Origin: Mesorhizobium escarrei
GTDB taxonomy: Bacteria; Pseudomonadota; Alphaproteobacteria; Rhizobiales; Rhizobiaceae
Assembly: GCF_935825525.1 (NCBI RefSeq)
Contig: NZ_CAKXZT010000035.1
Span: 96,945-160,944 of the forward strand
Direction of reading: 5' to 3'
Length of the DNA: 64,000 nucleotides
Below are positions 1-8,394 of this stretch, piece by piece. The notes beneath the pieces were generated by a model. It did no database searches. It saw nothing but the letters and a program-made list of their open reading frames with translations, and was not told the origin of the DNA. The position numbers and the translations under genes are program-made. Every line of letters starts with the position of its first letter. Within the stretch, counting starts at the first letter, position 1.

Positions 1-107
1 ATGGCGTGGTCATGGTCGACACGCCGGAGGACTATCTGGCGTGGCTCGGCGAACAGCAGACTTTTGCGCAATTGTCGGCCCCCCAGCAGGTGGGCTCGGC
101 AGAGTAG
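1..107 (+). CDS. coxM: Cytochrome c oxidase subunit II, C-terminal end (partial, CoxM-type)
   Basis: The gene enters from the left edge. Read from base 3, the frame gives a tail containing VVMVDTPEDYLAWLGEQQ and stops with TAG at 105-107. A short beta strand followed by an AWL-containing helix after the CuA site is typical of the end of subunit II of heme-copper oxidases. The CuA ligands lie outside the window, so the identity rests on this tail and on the position 89 bases upstream of subunit I. The order II-I-III-III-IV matches the CoxMNOP alternative oxidase known from Bradyrhizobium. The long reading frame that starts at base 1 in another frame is a shadow. Confidence 0.7.
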   Translation, partial: GVVMVDTPEDYLAWLGEQQTFAQLSAPQQVGSAE

Positions 108-196
108 ACGCCGGCAAAGTCGGCGATTTGGGTTGAAATCGCGGCACGGCTCGAAACTGTCGAGTCTGGCCGAAAAGGGCACGGAGGTGTTCCTAT

Positions 197-1966
197 ATGG
201 TCGATGTCACACCTGCAGATGCGGTACCGCCGGCCGAAGTCGCGGAGATGGAACTCTATCATCCGCACAGCTGGTGGACGAAATACGTATTTTCGCAGGA
301 CGCCAAGGTTATCGCCATCCAGTATTCGGCGACGGCGACGGCAATCGGCCTGGTGGCGCTGGTGCTGTCCTGGTTGATGCGGCTGCAGCTCGGCTTCCCC
401 GGCACGTTCGACTTCATCAGCCCCGAAGCCTACTACCAGTTCATCACCATGCACGGCATGATCATGGTGATCTATCTGCTCACGGCACTGTTCCTGGGCG
501 GCTTCGGCAACTACTTGATCCCGCTGATGGTCGGCGCGCGCGACATGGTCTTTCCCTATGTCAACATGCTGAGCTACTGGATCTACCTGCTCGCCGTGCT
601 GGTTTTGGCGTCAAGCTTCTTTGCGCCCGGCGGACCGACCGGTGCCGGCTGGACGCTCTACCCGCCGCAGGCGATCATGACTGGCACACCAGGCGGCCAG
701 GACTGGGGCATCATCCTGATGCTCGTCTCGCTGATTCTGTTCATCATCGGCTTCACCATGGGCGGCTTGAACTACGTCGTGACGGTGCTGCAGGCCCGCA
801 CACGCGGCATGACGCTGATGCGCCTGCCGCTGACTGTCTGGGGTATCTTCACCGCGACAGTCATGGCGCTGCTCGCCTTCCCGGCGCTGTTTGTCGCCTG
901 CGTGATGATGCTGTTCGACCGTGCGCTCGGCACCAGCTTCTTCATGCCTGCGATCGTCCAGATGGGCGAACAACTGCAGCACGGCGGCGGCAGCCCGATC
1001 CTGTTCCAGCATCTGTTCTGGTTCTTCGGCCACCCCGAGGTCTACATCGTGGCGCTGCCGGCCTTCGGCATCGTGTCCGACCTGATCAGCACCCATGCGC
1101 GCAAGAACATCTTCGGCTACCGGATGATGGTCTGGGCCATCGTCGGCATCGGTGCGCTGAGCTTCGTAGTCTGGGCGCACCACATGTATGTCAGCGGCAT
1201 GCATCCCTATTTCGGCTTCTTCTTCGCCACCACGACGTTGATCATTGCCGTGCCGACCGCGATCAAAGTCTACAATTGGGTGCTGACGCTGTGGCGCGGC
1301 GACATCCACCTCACCGTGCCGATGCTTTTTGCCCTGGCCTTCATCGTCACCTTCGTCAATGGCGGGCTGACCGGACTGTTTCTCGGCAACGTCGTCGTCG
1401 ACGTTCCGCTGTCGGACACGATGTTCGTCGTTGCCCATTTCCACATGGTCATGGGCGTCGCCCCGATTCTGGTGATCTTCGGCGCGATCTATCACTGGTA
1501 CCCGAAGGTCACCGGCCGGATGCTGAACGAGGCGATGGGCCAGTTCCATTTCTGGGTCACCTTCCTCGGTGCCTATCTGATTTTCTTTCCCATGCACTAC
1601 ATCGGCCTGATGGGCGTGCCGCGCCGCTACCACGAACTGACCAACACGACGGTGATGACCGAGTCGGCCCACGATCTGAACGCGTTCATCAGCATCATGG
1701 CGTTCCTCGTCGGCTTCGCCCAAATCGTGTTCCTGTTCAATCTGATCTGGAGCATCCGCCACGGCCGCGAGGCCGGCGGCAATCCATGGCGCGCCACGAC
1801 GCTCGAATGGCAGACGCCGGAAACACCGCCCGCCCATGGCAATTTCGGCAAGGAACTGCCGATCGTCTATCGCTGGGCCTATGACTACAGCGTCCCCGGC
1901 GCCAAGGAGGACTTTATCCCGCAAAACATGCCGGGCTCCTTCGGAACCTCCAGGGAGCCGGCATGA
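197..1966 (+). CDS. coxN: Cytochrome c oxidase subunit I (CoxN-type)
   Basis: This is the catalytic heme-copper subunit of a proton-pumping terminal oxidase in the inner membrane, 589 residues with about twelve membrane segments. Visible metal ligands are H86 and H416 (low-spin heme), H414 (high-spin heme) in AHFHMVMG, and H279, H328 and H329 (CuB); Y283 in HPEVY is the residue normally cross-linked to the CuB histidine. The ATG follows a good ribosome site (GGAGG, eight bases upstream). The stop overlaps the ATG of the next gene by four bases, so translation is probably coupled. The pairing with two separate subunit III genes points to the CoxMNOP branch and not the main aa3 oxidase; the substrate is presumably cytochrome c. 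Confidence 0.93.
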   Translation: MVDVTPADAVPPAEVAEMELYHPHSWWTKYVFSQDAKVIAIQYSATATAIGLVALVLSWLMRLQLGFPGTFDFISPEAYYQFITMHGMIMVIYLLTALFLGGFGNYLIPLMVGARDMVFPYVNMLSYWIYLLAVLVLASSFFAPGGPTGAGWTLYPPQAIMTGTPGGQDWGIILMLVSLILFIIGFTMGGLNYVVTVLQARTRGMTLMRLPLTVWGIFTATVMALLAFPALFVACVMMLFDRALGTSFFMPAIVQMGEQLQHGGGSPILFQHLFWFFGHPEVYIVALPAFGIVSDLISTHARKNIFGYRMMVWAIVGIGALSFVVWAHHMYVSGMHPYFGFFFATTTLIIAVPTAIKVYNWVLTLWRGDIHLTVPMLFALAFIVTFVNGGLTGLFLGNVVVDVPLSDTMFVVAHFHMVMGVAPILVIFGAIYHWYPKVTGRMLNEAMGQFHFWVTFLGAYLIFFPMHYIGLMGVPRRYHELTNTTVMTESAHDLNAFISIMAFLVGFAQIVFLFNLIWSIRHGREAGGNPWRATTLEWQTPETPPAHGNFGKELPIVYRWAYDYSVPGAKEDFIPQNMPGSFGTSREPA

Positions 1967-2667
1967 GCGTCATTCTGGTGTTCCTCCTCGTCATCGCCGG
2001 CTTTGCCGGATGGTGGCTCTCCCACCAGCGGCTGATGGCCAAGCCGTGGCTCGAGCAAGGAGTGATCGGGGATGTTGTCGCCCTGGAAGGATCGGCGCTG
2101 CCGACCGCCAAGATCGGCCTCGGCGTCTTCCTCGCCGTCGTCGGCTGCCTGTTTGCGCTCTTCACCAGTGCCTATTTCATGCGCATGGCGCTGTCGGACT
2201 GGCAGGCGCTGCCGCTGCCGCGCGTGCTCTGGCTCAACACCGGCGTGCTGGTGCTGAGCAGCATCGCGCTGCAATGCGCCTCGGTCGCCGCGCGACGCGG
2301 CCAAATAGACACGGTCAGGCTCGGCCTCGCCACGGCTGGGCTCACCGCGCTTGCCTTCTTGGTCGGACAGCTTGTGGTATGGCGGGAACTGACCGCCGAC
2401 GGCTACTTGCTGACTGCCAATCCGGCCAACAGCTTTTTCTACCTGATAACCGGGATGCATGGCCTGCACATACTGGGCGGGCTGGTCGGTCTGAGCAGAA
2501 CGACCGCCGGCGCCTGGAACGGAGCACGGCCGGAGCGGCTTCGCCTCGGTGTCGAACTGTGTGCCATGTACTGGCATTTCCTGCTTTTCGTCTGGCTGGC
2601 CATTTTTGCACTTCTGGCCGGCTGGGCCGCGACTTTTATCGAGATTTGCCGACAGCTGCTGACCTAG
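1963..2667 (+). CDS. coxO: Cytochrome c oxidase subunit III (first copy, CoxO-type)
   Basis: A 234-residue polytopic membrane protein of the subunit III family. The middle and end carry the hallmarks FYLITGMHGLHILGG and MYWHFLLFVWLAIF, matching the conserved GFHGLHV and YWHFVDxVW blocks. It starts inside the stop codon of coxN (ATGA overlap) and is followed 13 bases later by a second subunit III gene. Two adjacent subunit III genes are characteristic of the CoxMNOP cluster, where they are thought to do the job of one longer protein. It has no catalytic metal; it probably stabilises the complex and proton uptake. Confidence 0.85.
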   Translation: MSVILVFLLVIAGFAGWWLSHQRLMAKPWLEQGVIGDVVALEGSALPTAKIGLGVFLAVVGCLFALFTSAYFMRMALSDWQALPLPRVLWLNTGVLVLSSIALQCASVAARRGQIDTVRLGLATAGLTALAFLVGQLVVWRELTADGYLLTANPANSFFYLITGMHGLHILGGLVGLSRTTAGAWNGARPERLRLGVELCAMYWHFLLFVWLAIFALLAGWAATFIEICRQLLT

Positions 2668-2680
2668 GAGGGCCGGACGG

Positions 2681-3403
2681 ATGGCAGACACGACAGTGAC
2701 GCATACCGGCCAAGCACTGGCGCGGCCGGCTGGTTTGCAAGGCGTCGCCGCCGATTGGTCGTCGGATCAGCGCGCGTTCAAGAACGTGTCCTGGGGCAAG
2801 GCCATGATGTGGATATTCCTGCTCAGCGACACCTTCGTCTTCGGCTGTTTCCTGCTCTCCTACATGACCGCCCGCATGTCCACCCGAGTGCCGTGGCCCA
2901 ATCCGAGCGAGGTCTTTTCGCTTCATATCGGCGGCTCCGATATTCCACTGATCCTTATCGCGATCATGACCTTCGTGCTGATCTCGAGCAGCGGAACGAT
3001 GGCCATGGCGGTGAACTTCGGTTATCGCCACGACCGCCGCAAGACGGCGATCCTGATGCTTCTGACCGCAGCGCTCGGCGCGACCTTCGTGGGCATGCAG
3101 GCCTTCGAATGGACCAAGCTGATCACCGAAGGGGTGCGGCCCTGGGGCAATCCGTGGGGTGCGGCGCAGTTCGGGTCATCCTTCTTCATGATCACCGGCT
3201 TTCACGGCACCCATGTGACGTTCGGGGTGATCTTCCTGATCATCGTGGCGCGAAAGGTCTGGCGCGGAGATTACGAAACCGGCCGGCGCGGGTTCTTTAC
3301 CAGCCGCAGGGGCCGCTACGAGCACGTCGAGATCATGGGGCTCTACTGGCATTTCGTCGACCTGGTGTGGGTGTTCATTTTCGCATTCTTCTATCTTTGG
3401 TGA
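2681..3403 (+). CDS. coxP: Cytochrome c oxidase subunit III (second copy, CoxP-type)
   Basis: A 240-residue membrane protein of the subunit III family. It shows FFMITGFHGTHVTFGVIF and the C-terminal block LYWHFVDLVWVFIFAFFYLW, closer to the classical family than the preceding copy. The start is supported by AGGAGG twelve bases upstream of the ATG. The last codons and the stop lie in the first copy of a 22-base tandem duplication that also contains the ribosome site and start of the next gene. It acts in the same complex as coxN and coxO. Confidence 0.88.
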   Translation: MADTTVTHTGQALARPAGLQGVAADWSSDQRAFKNVSWGKAMMWIFLLSDTFVFGCFLLSYMTARMSTRVPWPNPSEVFSLHIGGSDIPLILIAIMTFVLISSSGTMAMAVNFGYRHDRRKTAILMLLTAALGATFVGMQAFEWTKLITEGVRPWGNPWGAAQFGSSFFMITGFHGTHVTFGVIFLIIVARKVWRGDYETGRRGFFTSRRGRYEHVEIMGLYWHFVDLVWVFIFAFFYLW

Positions 3404-3440
3404 GAGGCAGACATGGCTTTGGTGAGAGGCAGATATGGCT
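3397..3440 (+). repeat. 22-bp tandem duplication across the coxP stop and subunit IV start
   Basis: Bases 3397-3418 and 3419-3440 are the same 22-mer with one mismatch (C/T). Each copy holds TGAGAGGCAG followed by an ATG. The first copy ends coxP and creates an extra start at 3413, which would give a nine-residue peptide stopping at 3440-3442. The second copy supplies the start of subunit IV at 3435. The result is two ribosome site/ATG modules in series. Confidence 0.9.
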
Positions 3441-3839
3441 GAAGCAACCGCAAACGGCCTGGGGCAACACACGCTGCACGGAGCTCAAGCGCATGATGCG
3501 GCAGCAACCGGCATCGCCCCTGCGGAGGTTCATCAGGAGCACCCGATCAGGCTCTATCTGGTGGTCTGGGTATGGCTGTTCATCCTCAGCGCCTGCTCCT
3601 ATCTGGTCGACTATGTCGGCCTCCAGGGCTATCTCAGATGGTCGCTGATCCTGATCTTCATGATGCTCAAGGCTGGGCTGATCGTCGCGGTCTTCATGCA
3701 CATGGCCTGGGAGCGGCTGGCGCTGACATATGCGATCATATTGCCGCCGATCCTGGTGCTGGTGTTCGTGGCAATGATGGTCTTCGAATCGGATTATACG
3801 CTTCTCACCCGGACGCTGTTTTTTGGGGCCGAGCCCTGA
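3435..3839 (+). CDS. Cytochrome c oxidase subunit IV (CyoD/caa3-type)
   Basis: A 134-residue protein with a soluble His/Ala-rich N-terminus and three predicted membrane helices: LYLVVWVWLFILSACSYLVD, a second from WSLILIFMMLKAGLIVAVFM, and a third from YAIILPPILVLVFVAMMVF. The block MMLKAGLIVAVFMHMAWE is typical of small fourth subunits of cytochrome caa3 and bo3 oxidases. It is the last gene of the oxidase operon. Upstream, a 22-base duplication places an extra start codon that could lower its translation. Family membership is clear; the precise role in the complex is not shown by the sequence. Confidence 0.82.
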   Translation: MAEATANGLGQHTLHGAQAHDAAATGIAPAEVHQEHPIRLYLVVWVWLFILSACSYLVDYVGLQGYLRWSLILIFMMLKAGLIVAVFMHMAWERLALTYAIILPPILVLVFVAMMVFESDYTLLTRTLFFGAEP

Positions 3840-4018
3840 CGCGCAATCCGGGTTCGGGCAGCATTTCCCGTCGAGGGCCGGAGGGGCTGTTCACGGCCCG
3901 CTCTGCTTTGCCTTGAAACGGTCGACAGCTGGCCCATTTTTGTCACCACCGGAAAACGACAGAAGGAGAACGATTTTCGTCGTTTCTCCGTCGCGAACTC
4001 CAGCAAGGGAGGCTCAAG

Positions 4019-4492
4019 ATGACGATCGCAAACAGATTGAAAGACTTTATCGACGAGAAAGGAATTTCCTACGATACCGTCGAGCACCACCGCACGTCGA
4101 CAAGCAGGCAGTCCGCCTTAGCGGCGCATGTGCCCGGCAGCATAATGGCCAAATCGGTGGTGGTTCACCACGACGGTGGCTATGCGCTGGCCGTGGTCCC
4201 CAGTACGCACAGGATCGAGCTCGGCACTTTGCAGGACGTGATGCGCCAGCGTATCGGGCTCGCCTCCGAGGACGAGGTGGTTTCGCTCTTCGAGGATTGC
4301 GACACCGGCGCCATCCCGCCGATCGGCGCGGCCTACGATGTGCCGGTGATTGTCGATGAAAGCCTCGGCAATGCCGGCGATATCTATTTCGAGGGTGGCG
4401 ACCACAGGACGCTCGTGCATGTCAGCGGCAAGGATTTCCGCAACCTGACCAGCGACGCACAACAAGCCCGCTTTAGCTACCCGGCTTACTAA
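4019..4492 (+). CDS. YbaK/aminoacyl-tRNA deacylase-domain protein
   Basis: A 157-residue single-domain protein. The family hydrolyses mischarged aminoacyl-tRNAs in trans (YbaK, ProX and the prolyl-tRNA synthetase editing domain). Features visible are the opening ANRLKDFIDEKGISYDTVEH, the core AKSVVVHHDGGYALAVVP with the conserved lysine region, and the late block GAIPPIGAAYDVPVIVDESL, where GxxPPxG is diagnostic. The start follows GGGAGG. A terminator lies just after the stop, so the gene is probably monocistronic. The amino acid it edits cannot be told from the sequence. Confidence 0.83.
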   Translation: MTIANRLKDFIDEKGISYDTVEHHRTSTSRQSALAAHVPGSIMAKSVVVHHDGGYALAVVPSTHRIELGTLQDVMRQRIGLASEDEVVSLFEDCDTGAIPPIGAAYDVPVIVDESLGNAGDIYFEGGDHRTLVHVSGKDFRNLTSDAQQARFSYPAY

Positions 4493-4506
4493 ACGCTCAT
4501 GCCAAC

Positions 4507-4548
4507 CTGCCGCACCGGCGAGAGGCCGGTGCGGCAGGGCAATTTTTT
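4507..4548 (+). terminator. Intrinsic terminator of the YbaK-domain gene
   Basis: A perfect 13-bp stem (4507-4519 with 4525-4537, CTGCCGCACCGGC on the left), a five-base GAGAG loop, and a run of six T at 4543-4548. It lies 15 bases after the stop at 4492 and touches the end of the opposing DUF2189 gene. Confidence 0.88.
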
Positions 4549-5366
4549 CAGTCCGCCGGCCTGGTGGAGGCCGGTGATTCCACGACTTTGCGATAGACGT
4601 GCCAGGTGGCGTGACCGAGGATTGGCAGCACCACCGCCAGCCCGGCGAACACCGGCAGCGAGCCAATAATCAGCGCGACGGCGACAATCAGGCCCCAGAC
4701 AGCCATGACGATCGGGTTCGCCAGCACCACCCGCACCGAGGTATGGATGGCTTCGTAGGCGCCGACGTCGCGGTCGAGCAACAACGGGAACGCGACGACC
4801 GTGGTGCACAACACGACCGCGGCGAAGACGAAGCCGATTGCGTGGCCAACGATAATCAGCGTCCAGCCGCGTCCGGTGGCGAATATTTCACTGATGAAGC
4901 TGGACAGTGATTCCGGCGGGGCCGGACCGAACACCTGCTGATAAAACATCCGCGCGGTCAACAGCCAGGCGATAAAGATCGCAAGCAGCATGATCCCGAC
5001 CGCCGCGATGGCCGGCAGCGCTGGAGAATTCCTGACCTCGAAAGCGTGGCTCCATGAGGTGTCGAGCCCGGCCTCTCTCCGCCGGCTGATCTCATAAAGG
5101 CCGAGCGCCGCGAATGGACCGATCAGCGCAAAACCAGACACCAGCGGAAACAACAGCGGCAACGCGTTGTTGCCTGACGTCCAGACAGCGAGCACGACGC
5201 CGACAAGCGGATAGATCAGGCAGAGAAAAACGATGTGCGACGGTTTGACCATGAAATCGTCGACGCCACGCTTGAGCGCGTCGAAAAGGTCGGAAACGCC
5301 TATCTTTCGAATTCTGGTGTGCTCCAGCGTCTCGCTGGCGCCTGCAATCACGTGAAAACTTGCCAT
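4548..5366 (-). CDS. DUF2189 domain integral membrane protein
   Basis: About 272 residues with five or six hydrophobic helices and a charged N-terminus. Blocks such as IRKIGVSDLFDALKRGVDDF, PLVSGFALIGPFAALGLYEI and SRRREAGLDTSW are typical of DUF2189 membrane proteins, often annotated as cytochrome oxidase-associated or of unknown function. The ATG at 5366 is chosen because GGAGG lies seven bases before it; an ATG six bases further upstream sits directly on that site and cannot use it. It stands alone, convergent with the YbaK gene. No catalytic residues can be recognised. A link to the nearby oxidase is only suggested by proximity. Confidence 0.72.
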   Translation of the reverse strand: MASFHVIAGASETLEHTRIRKIGVSDLFDALKRGVDDFMVKPSHIVFLCLIYPLVGVVLAVWTSGNNALPLLFPLVSGFALIGPFAALGLYEISRRREAGLDTSWSHAFEVRNSPALPAIAAVGIMLLAIFIAWLLTARMFYQQVFGPAPPESLSSFISEIFATGRGWTLIIVGHAIGFVFAAVVLCTTVVAFPLLLDRDVGAYEAIHTSVRVVLANPIVMAVWGLIVAVALIIGSLPVFAGLAVVLPILGHATWHVYRKVVESPASTRPAD

Positions 5367-5630
5367 GACCATTCCTCCAGACCAGGTCCGGTAAGGTCGC
5401 GATTTCACGGTGCTGCCGTTCAGCGTGACTGGCCACGCAAAATCGCGACCTGCACCATGATCAACATACGCTCTTGCATGGGATTTGTCGCGGCCCTTTA
5501 TTTATTAGACTGTATTGAAATCTGCTCTGGCGAGTTTCCAAACAGTCTCTGGGAGGACGGCCCCGGTGATCAGGCTAGCTCTAACGGCCTTTCTTCGATA
5601 TTCTCAAAATTGGGGAAGGGGGTAAAGGTC

Positions 5631-5711
5631 ATGGATGGAAAGACCGTTCTCATACTCGGCCTTGGCGTAGTTATTCTGCTGTTTTTGGGATTTTGTGCAC
5701 TGCCAACGTAA
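5631..5711 (+). CDS. Candidate 26-residue single-span membrane peptide
   Basis: A short frame begins with ATG at 5631, preceded by GGGAAGGGGGTAAAGGTC, a strong ribosome site. The peptide starts MDGKTVLILGLGVV and ends GFCALPT: one charged turn, one hydrophobic helix of about 17 residues, and a short tail. It lies between DUF2189 and ctaB, both on the other strand, so it would need its own promoter. Small single-span subunits of this size occur in terminal oxidases (for example the CydX and CcoQ classes), but no specific family is recognised. Coding is inferred from the ribosome site and the membrane-helix pattern only. Confidence 0.4.
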   Translation: MDGKTVLILGLGVVILLFLGFCALPT

Positions 5712-5743
5712 GGCTTGAGCAGGTCATTCCGTCTTTCCGGCCG

Positions 5744-6691
5744 TCAATTTCCGGCTGGCATGACCGCACGCATTGCAACGGTATCGGCAAGCAGCACGGC
5801 AAAGATCGCGAAAAGATAGAGAATCGAATAGGCAAACAGCGCCTTTGCGCGTTTCATCTCCCGCCCTTCAACCCAGCTTTTGTCGACCAGAAGCTTCCAG
5901 GCATGCCAGATGAAACCCGCGCCCAATGCGGCCGAAACAATCCCGTACAATCCGCTCGCGAATCCGAAAGGCCAGGGGAGCACGCCGATTGGTGCCAGGA
6001 TCAGCGAATAGACGAAGATTTGTCTTCTGGTCGAAACCTGGCCGGCCACGTTCGGCATCATGGGAATGCCGGCCGCGGCATAGTCGCCGATCTTGAACAG
6101 CGCGAGCGCCCAGAAATGCGGCGGCGTCCAGAGGAAAATGATCAGAAACAGGACGAGACTTTCAACCCCGACGGCGCCGGTGGCGGCCGCCCACCCGATG
6201 ACCGGAGGAAGCGCACCCGCGGCGCCGCCTATGACGATGTTCTGCGGCGTCGAGCGTTTCAGCCACATCGTGTAGATGACGACGTAGAAGAAGATGGTGA
6301 AGGCCAGCAGCGATGCGGCGAGCCACCCCACCAGCACGCCGAGCGTCATGATCGCAAGTACGGAAAGCACCAAGCCGAAGCCGAGCGCTTCGCCTGGCGT
6401 GACCCGGCCTGACGGGACCGGCCGCTTTGACGTGCGCGACATCAACGCGTCAATATCGGCATCGTACCACATGTTGAGTGCCCCGGCCGCTCCCGCTCCA
6501 ACCGCAATTGCACCAATTGCAATCACGGCGATGACCGGATTCATCGCCCCGGGCGCCACCATCAGGCCGACGAAAGCGGTAAAAACAGCAAGCGCCATGA
6601 CGCGTGGTTTCAGAAGCGCGAAGAAATCACTGACCGTCGCTTCCGAAATTGCGATACCGGCATCCTTGAGGCCGCTTTCCCGAGCCGACAT
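5744..6691 (-). CDS. ctaB: Protoheme IX farnesyltransferase (heme O synthase)
   Basis: A 315-residue UbiA-superfamily membrane prenyltransferase that adds a farnesyl group to protoheme IX, making heme O for heme-copper oxidases. The first Asp-rich motif is N73-x3-D77-x3-D81 (NMWYDADID), followed by [11 protein letters not shown], which is specific to this family. The second motif region is [19 protein letters not shown]; the usual second Asp-rich motif is partly replaced, as in other CtaB proteins. About nine membrane helices are visible. It follows a cytochrome c gene on the same strand and probably serves the oxidase encoded nearby; heme A synthase (ctaA) is not in the window. Confidence 0.94.
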   Translation of the reverse strand: MSARESGLKDAGIAISEATVSDFFALLKPRVMALAVFTAFVGLMVAPGAMNPVIAVIAIGAIAVGAGAAGALNMWYDADIDALMSRTSKRPVPSGRVTPGEALGFGLVLSVLAIMTLGVLVGWLAASLLAFTIFFYVVIYTMWLKRSTPQNIVIGGAAGALPPVIGWAAATGAVGVESLVLFLIIFLWTPPHFWALALFKIGDYAAAGIPMMPNVAGQVSTRRQIFVYSLILAPIGVLPWPFGFASGLYGIVSAALGAGFIWHAWKLLVDKSWVEGREMKRAKALFAYSILYLFAIFAVLLADTVAMRAVMPAGN

Positions 6692-6763
6692 TTCAGGCGA
6701 CTACCGATTGGGACACGCAATCTGGCCGGCCCCTCGGCCGGTCTTCCTGGCGGAAGAACCGGG

Positions 6764-7144
6764 TCATTTGGAGAATTGCTTCAGGTAGGCGATGACGTTG
6801 GCGAGATCCTCGTCCTTCTTGAGACCGGGAAACGCCATCTTCCCACCTTTGATCATGGCCTTGGGATCGCGAAGGTAATTCGTCAGCGTGGCGTCGTCCC
6901 ATTTGAGGCCGGATGCCCCCGCCTCGGTCATGGCTTTAGAATACTTGAACCCCGGATGCGTGCCGGCCGTCCGGCCGATAACGCCGCTCAATGACGGACC
7001 GATCTTGTTCTTGTCCTCGTCGACGACGTGGCAGGCCTTGCATTTGGCGAAGACCTTCTCACCCGCCGCGGCATCCTGTGCCTGGGATTGGCTCGTGACG
7101 AAGATCGCAACGGACACGGTAGCGAAAAACGCGATTGCACGCAT
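6764..7144 (-). CDS. Periplasmic class I cytochrome c (c550/c2 type)
   Basis: A 126-residue secreted monoheme cytochrome. Residues 1-22 form a signal peptide (MRAIAFFATVSVAIFVTSQS then a QAQ end), the heme is bound at C35-K-A-C38-H39, and the distal Met is in GGKMAFPGLKK near the C-terminus; ERD-type helix DLANVIAYLKQFSK closes the fold. The start at 7144 is chosen because GGGGAGGA precedes it; an extension to 7363 has no ribosome site and would bury the signal peptide. It lies 72 bases upstream of ctaB on the same strand and is a plausible electron donor to the oxidase, which is inference from the neighbourhood. Confidence 0.9.
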   Translation of the reverse strand: MRAIAFFATVSVAIFVTSQSQAQDAAAGEKVFAKCKACHVVDEDKNKIGPSLSGVIGRTAGTHPGFKYSKAMTEAGASGLKWDDATLTNYLRDPKAMIKGGKMAFPGLKKDEDLANVIAYLKQFSK

Positions 7145-7427
7145 GGCATTTCCTCCCCGATCGCCAAATCTGTCTTGGACGATCTGCGCGTGCCGACACG
7201 CATGCGCCCCTTCATGACAGAGCGGAATATCCGCGTCTCCCGCATGGAATTGCGGCATCTGCTTACCACAGAATCTGGCCGGCAGATAGAAGAAGTCGAC
7301 CCGCAGGATCACCGCAGAAGCGACGAGGCAGGCCGATCGCCGTCGAGCGCAACCGGAACGCATACCGGGTAAAGGGCGTTAGACCAGCTTCGGTTAACAT
7401 CTGGAAGATCAAAATAGAGAAGCGTCT

Positions 7428-8315
7428 ATGAACGACAGGAGTGACCTGGAGGTGCGCCACGGCACCCGCACGATCGACGGCGACATCGTCTTTTACAGAG
7501 AAGCAGGTCCTGAAACCGCGCCGGTGTTGCTGCTTCCGCATGGCTATCCCTGCTCATCCTACCAATATCGCCGGCTGATGCCGGCACTCGCCGATCGGTG
7601 GCGGACGGTCGCGCCGGATTTCCCCGGCTTTGGCTACAGTGGAACCCCCGATCCGGCACGGTTCGGTTATGATTTTGATGCCTATGCAACGTTCCTGGAG
7701 CGGTTCACCGACGCGCTCGAACTCGGCAGCTACGCGTTATGGCTGCACGACTACGGCTCGCAGATCGGCCTGCGCCACGCCATAGCGCACCCATCGCGAA
7801 TCAGGGCCCTGATCATCCAGAATGGCGACATCTACGCCGATGCTCTTGGCCCGAAATACGAAACGATCCGGCGCTTCTGGCGCGATCCTTCACCAGCGAA
7901 CCGTGCACCGCTCGAACAGGCGGTGAGCGAAGACGGCTTTCGCGCCGAATTCGTAGGCGAAGTCGATGACGACGTCGCTCGACGTGTCCCGCCCGATCTG
8001 TGGAAGTTGCATTGGCCGCTGATGGATACGCCTGTGCGCCGTGCGCTTTCAGTCGGACTGATGGAGAAGCTCAAGGCTAATCTTGACTGTTTCCCTCGTT
8101 ACCAGGCATACCTGCGCGAGCAGCGGCCACCGGCAATGATCCTTTGGGGACCGAAGGACGAATACATGCCCGAGCCGGCAGCGCGCGCCTATCTGCGCGA
8201 TCTCCCCGAGGCCGAGCTGCATTTGCTGAACGACGCAGGCCACTGGCTGCTGGAGACCCATTTCGAGGTCGCCCTGCCACTGGTGCGACGGTTTCTGGGC
8301 GAGGTCCTGCAGTAA
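7428..8315 (+). CDS. Alpha/beta hydrolase (epoxide hydrolase / haloalkane dehalogenase-like)
   Basis: A 295-residue soluble hydrolase. The oxyanion region is HGYPCSSYQYR, the nucleophile elbow is WLHDYGSQIG with an aspartate instead of serine, the acid region is WGPKDEYMP, and the catalytic histidine is in NDAGHWLLE. An Asp nucleophile places it with epoxide hydrolases, dehalogenases and related enzymes and not with lipases or esterases. The start ATG lies shortly after a GAAGCG stretch. It is divergent from the cytochrome c gene and is followed by a broken ABM-domain gene. The substrate is unknown. Confidence 0.82.
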   Translation: MNDRSDLEVRHGTRTIDGDIVFYREAGPETAPVLLLPHGYPCSSYQYRRLMPALADRWRTVAPDFPGFGYSGTPDPARFGYDFDAYATFLERFTDALELGSYALWLHDYGSQIGLRHAIAHPSRIRALIIQNGDIYADALGPKYETIRRFWRDPSPANRAPLEQAVSEDGFRAEFVGEVDDDVARRVPPDLWKLHWPLMDTPVRRALSVGLMEKLKANLDCFPRYQAYLREQRPPAMILWGPKDEYMPEPAARAYLRDLPEAELHLLNDAGHWLLETHFEVALPLVRRFLGEVLQ

Positions 8316-8394
8316 TCGCCCGCACAACACTGCAGCGGATTCCGCCATCGCTGCCCCATCCTCATCACGACCCATCGAGAGAGGATCGCAACCC

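Noticed and set aside
1..1884. 627-residue plus-strand frame over the subunit I gene
   Set aside because: It is a shadow of coxN in another frame; it has no ribosome site or recognisable domain, while coxN has all heme and copper ligands.
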